NCBI RefSeq assembly: GCF_019966535.1
Contig: NZ_JAIMID010000013.1
Span: 62,001-126,000, forward strand
Direction of reading: 5' to 3'
From: Mesobacterium pallidum
Lineage (GTDB): Bacteria; Pseudomonadota; Alphaproteobacteria; Rhodobacterales; Rhodobacteraceae
DNA: 64,000 nucleotides
In this document: in pieces, positions 61,682 to 64,000 of the stretch
Position numbering within the stretch: position 1 is the stretch's first letter
Layout: every line of letters starts with the position of its first letter
The notes under the pieces: generated by a model
What the model was told of the DNA's origin: nothing
Database searches by the model: none
What the model saw: only the letters and a program-made list of their open reading frames with translations
Made by a program: the position numbers and the translations under genes

Positions 61682-62935
61682 ATGACTCGCTTCAACGCTT
61701 TTTCGCTGCTCAAGAACGCCCTGACCGGTCACAAGAACTGGACCGAGCAATGGCCCGACAGCCAGCCCAAGAAAGAATACGACGTCATCATCGTCGGCGC
61801 GGGCGGGCACGGCCTGGGCGCGGCCTATTACCTGGCCACGCAGCACGGCATCACCAACGTGGCCGTGATCGACAAGGGCTGGCTGGGCGGCGGCAACACC
61901 GGCCGGAACACCACGATCATCCGCTCGAACTACCTTTATGACGAAAGCGCCAGGCTTTACGATCACGCGGTGGACCTGTGGGAAGGCCTCAGCCAGGAGC
62001 TGAACTACAACGTCATGTATTCGCGCCGGGGCGTGCTGATGCTGGCGCATAACGTGCATGACGTCCAAAGTTTCAAGCGGCACATCCACGCCAACCGTCT
62101 GAACGGCGTCGACAACCGCTGGCTGACCACCGAAGAATGCAAGGAATACTGCCCGCCGCTGAACATCAGCCAGAACGCGCGGTATCCCGTCATGGGCGGG
62201 GCGTTGCAGGAACGGGCCGGCACCGCGCGTCACGATGCGGTGGCCTGGGGCTATGCCCGCGGCGCGGCGATGCGCGGCGTGGACATCATCCAGAACTGCC
62301 CGGTGACGGCGATCCGCCGCAACGCGGACGGGTCTGTCGCGGGGGTCGAGACGGCCAAGGGCTTCATCGGCGCCAAGAAGGTCGCCGTGTCCGCTGCCGG
62401 CCACACCTCGGTCGTGATGCAGACCGCCGATGTGCGCCTGCCGCTGGAAAGCTACCCGCTGCAGGCGCTGGTGAGCGAGCCGGTCAAGCCGATCTTCCCC
62501 TGCGTGGTGATGTCGAACGCAGTGCACGCCTACATCAGCCAGTCCGACAAGGGCGAGCTGGTGATCGGCTCGGGCACCGACCAGTACACCAGCTATTCCC
62601 AGCGCGGGGGCCTGCCGCTGATCGAGCACACCGTGGCCGCGATCACCGAGGTCTTCCCGATCTTCAACCGCATGCGGATGCTGCGCAAATGGGGCGGCAT
62701 CGTGGACGTGACGCCGGACCGCTCGGCCATCCTGGGCAAGACCCCGGTCGAAGGGCTTTATGTGAACTGCGGCTGGGGCACGGGCGGCTTCAAGGCCACG
62801 CCGGGCGCCGCGCATACCTTTGCCTGGACCATCGCCAAGAACGAACCGCACCCGATCAACGCACCCTTCACGCTCGAGCGGTTCAAGACCGGCCGGCTGA
62901 TCGACGAAGCGGCGGCCGCCGCGGTTGCCCACTAA
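61682..62935 (+). CDS. soxB: Sarcosine oxidase, subunit beta
   Basis: Flavoprotein subunit (417 aa) of heterotetrameric sarcosine oxidase, which demethylates sarcosine to glycine with tetrahydrofolate. The FAD-binding motif is VIIVGAGGHGLGAAYYLA near residue 35, followed by GWLGGGNTGRNTTIIRSNY, typical of SoxB. GTARHDAVAWGYARGA is also conserved, and the C-terminus has CGWGTGGFKATPGA. It begins the soxB-soxD-soxA operon, divergent from a GlxA-type regulator. Confidence 0.96.
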   Translation: MTRFNAFSLLKNALTGHKNWTEQWPDSQPKKEYDVIIVGAGGHGLGAAYYLATQHGITNVAVIDKGWLGGGNTGRNTTIIRSNYLYDESARLYDHAVDLWEGLSQELNYNVMYSRRGVLMLAHNVHDVQSFKRHIHANRLNGVDNRWLTTEECKEYCPPLNISQNARYPVMGGALQERAGTARHDAVAWGYARGAAMRGVDIIQNCPVTAIRRNADGSVAGVETAKGFIGAKKVAVSAAGHTSVVMQTADVRLPLESYPLQALVSEPVKPIFPCVVMSNAVHAYISQSDKGELVIGSGTDQYTSYSQRGGLPLIEHTVAAITEVFPIFNRMRMLRKWGGIVDVTPDRSAILGKTPVEGLYVNCGWGTGGFKATPGAAHTFAWTIAKNEPHPINAPFTLERFKTGRLIDEAAAAAVAH

Positions 62936-62936
62936 A

Positions 62937-62955
62937 GGTGGGGTGAAACCCCACC
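62937..62955 (+). repeat. Hairpin GGTGGGGT-GAA-ACCCCACC after soxB
   Basis: A perfect 8-bp stem with a GAA loop immediately after the soxB stop, followed by CTACCC. It resembles short palindromic repeats scattered in Rhodobacterales genomes (from memory; not checked). It may act as an RNA-stability element between soxB and soxD. Confidence 0.6.
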
Positions 62956-63037
62956 CTACCCAAAGACGAAACGGGTGTGCCACAGGCGAGCCCCCGATTG
63001 ACGACATATCCGCGCCCCGCGCGCCAGAGGACCCGAG

Positions 63038-63343
63038 ATGCTTCTGATCCATTGCCCCTATTGCGAAGAAACCCTGCCCGAGGCCGAGTTCACCTATGCG
63101 GGCCAAGCGCATATCATCCGCCCCGAGAACCCCAGCGGCCAGACCGACGACCAGTGGGAAGAGTTCCTGTTCATCCGCGCCAACCCCAAGGGGCCGCATT
63201 ATGAACGCTGGCGGCATTTCCACGGCTGCGGCCGGTTCTTCAACGCGGTGCGCGACACCGTCAGCGACAAGTTCCTGACGACCTACAAGGCGGGCGCGCC
63301 GCGTCCCGACCTCTCCACCCTGCTCCCGGAGGGCCAGAAATGA
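63038..63343 (+). CDS. soxD: Sarcosine oxidase, subunit delta
   Basis: Small zinc-binding subunit (101 aa) of sarcosine oxidase. Zinc ligands are visible: the cysteines of HCPYCEETL near the start and the C/H of WRHFHGCGRFFNAVRDT. Length and sequence are typical of SoxD. Its stop overlaps the soxA start by 4 bp (ATGA). Confidence 0.95.
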   Translation: MLLIHCPYCEETLPEAEFTYAGQAHIIRPENPSGQTDDQWEEFLFIRANPKGPHYERWRHFHGCGRFFNAVRDTVSDKFLTTYKAGAPRPDLSTLLPEGQK

Positions 63344-64000
63344 GCGAGTACCGCGTTTCCGGCAAGGGCCGCGTCGATGCCGCGCGCCCGGTCAGCTTTT
63401 CCTTTGACGGCAAGACCTTTTCGGGCCTGAAGGGCGACACCGTCGCCTCGGCCCTCTTGGCCAATGGCGTCCACCTCATGGGCCGGTCGTTCAAGTACCA
63501 CCGCCCGCGAGGTGCCGTGGCGGCGGGGTCCGAAGAGCCCAACGCCCTGATCGGCACCCGTCGCGGACCGGGCCGGTTCGAGCCGAACACCCGCGCCACC
63601 GTGCAGGAGATCTGGGACGGTCTGCAGACCAATTCGCAGAACAAGTACCCGTCGCTGAAATTCGACGTGGGCGCGGTGAACGACGCCGCCTACATGCTGT
63701 TCTCGGCCGGTTTCTACTACAAGACCTTCATGTGGCCCAAGAATTTCTGGCACAAGGTCTACGAGCCCTTCATCCGCGCCGCCGCCGGCCTGGGTGTGAG
63801 CCCGACCGAGGAAGACCCGGACCACTATGCCTCGCGCTACCTGCATTGCGACGTGCTGATCGTCGGTGCGGGCCCCACCGGGATCGCCGCCGCCAAGGCC
63901 GCCGCCGTGGACGGGCTGAAGGTCGTGCTGGTGGACGAGAACGCCGAAGCGGGCGGCACCCTGCTGTCCGAGCCGCAGGCGCAGATCGGCGGCAAGCCGG
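63340..64000 (+). CDS. soxA: Sarcosine oxidase, subunit alpha, 3' end outside window
   Basis: First 220 codons of the large NAD/folate-binding subunit (about 1000 aa when complete). The start is an ATG overlapping the soxD stop. The N-terminal part has the plant-ferredoxin-like fold FDGKTFSGLKGDTVASALLA and the FKYHRPRG motif. The NAD-binding site VLIVGAGPTGIAAAKAAA begins near residue 172. The frame stays open to the last base. A soxG gene would be expected downstream. Confidence 0.95.
   Translation, partial: MSEYRVSGKGRVDAARPVSFSFDGKTFSGLKGDTVASALLANGVHLMGRSFKYHRPRGAVAAGSEEPNALIGTRRGPGRFEPNTRATVQEIWDGLQTNSQNKYPSLKFDVGAVNDAAYMLFSAGFYYKTFMWPKNFWHKVYEPFIRAAAGLGVSPTEEDPDHYASRYLHCDVLIVGAGPTGIAAAKAAAVDGLKVVLVDENAEAGGTLLSEPQAQIGGKP

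Overview
The window reads as a high-GC alphaproteobacterial chromosome or large replicon, most likely a Rhodobacterales/Roseobacter-group heterotroph. The signs are three complete or nearly complete TRAP transporter operons, a heterotetrameric sarcosine oxidase operon, a nitrate/cyanate-type ABC transporter with cyanase, a type-I-secreted RTX protein and many GntR, LacI, LysR and AraC regulators next to their own catabolic operons. No rRNA, tRNA, transposase, integrase or CRISPR array is visible. This is dense accessory catabolism and transport rather than core genome.

Layout. 1-2.9 kb: end of a TRAP operon (binding protein cut by the window edge, then small and large permeases). 3.4-11.7 kb: a putative GntR regulon holding a class III aminotransferase, an LrgA/LrgB pair, an FCD-type GntR regulator, a protein like the N,N-dimethylformamidase large subunit, and a second TRAP transporter. 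Three copies of a CATGTATAC-containing operator precede its transcription units. 12-13.7 kb: DUF4345 membrane protein and AraC regulator. 13.9-20.1 kb: cyanase operon (NrtABC-like transporter, NTF2-like protein, cyanase) with a divergent PAS/AAA+ regulator whose sigma-54 contact loop is altered. 20.1-24 kb: low-information DNA with a TPR remnant, a ferric-reductase-like/Tat protein pair and an ABC1 kinase. 24-31.5 kb: a seven-gene PotABCD-like ABC, 2-oxoglutarate dioxygenase, 2-hydroxyacid dehydrogenase and GntR operon, divergent from a nucleoside hydrolase across a perfect 16-bp palindrome. 31.5-35.4 kb: a globin gene with a stop at codon 10, an Orn/Lys/Arg decarboxylase and a sulfotransferase.

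35.5-41.3 kb: a 1093-aa RTX protein divergent from an ECF sigma factor, anti-sigma factor and lipoprotein subtilase. The RTX gene and the anti-sigma/protease genes share near-identical ECF-type promoters with the same 15-bp spacer. 41.4-46.3 kb: a taurine/sulfonate-like ABC transporter with an arylsulfotransferase-family protein, divergent from a LacI regulator across two palindromic operators. 46.3-52.8 kb: a stand-alone receiver protein, a LysR-flanked operon for quinone and aromatic redox chemistry (glutathionyl-hydroquinone reductase, LigB-type dioxygenase, metallo-beta-lactamase fold protein, DoxX) and a QorB/HxlR pair. 52.8-57.2 kb: SMP-30 protein, third TRAP operon and its GntR regulator. 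57.2-60.5 kb: tungstate transporter tupBCA plus an HTH/periplasmic-binding-domain regulator. 60.6-64 kb: GlxA-type regulator and soxB-soxD-soxA, with soxA cut by the window end.

The best candidates for new biology are the 3.4-11.7 kb GntR regulon and the ECF sigma/RTX/subtilase module. Both are supported by repeated promoter or operator sequences seen directly in the DNA. Their substrates and physiological roles are inferred.
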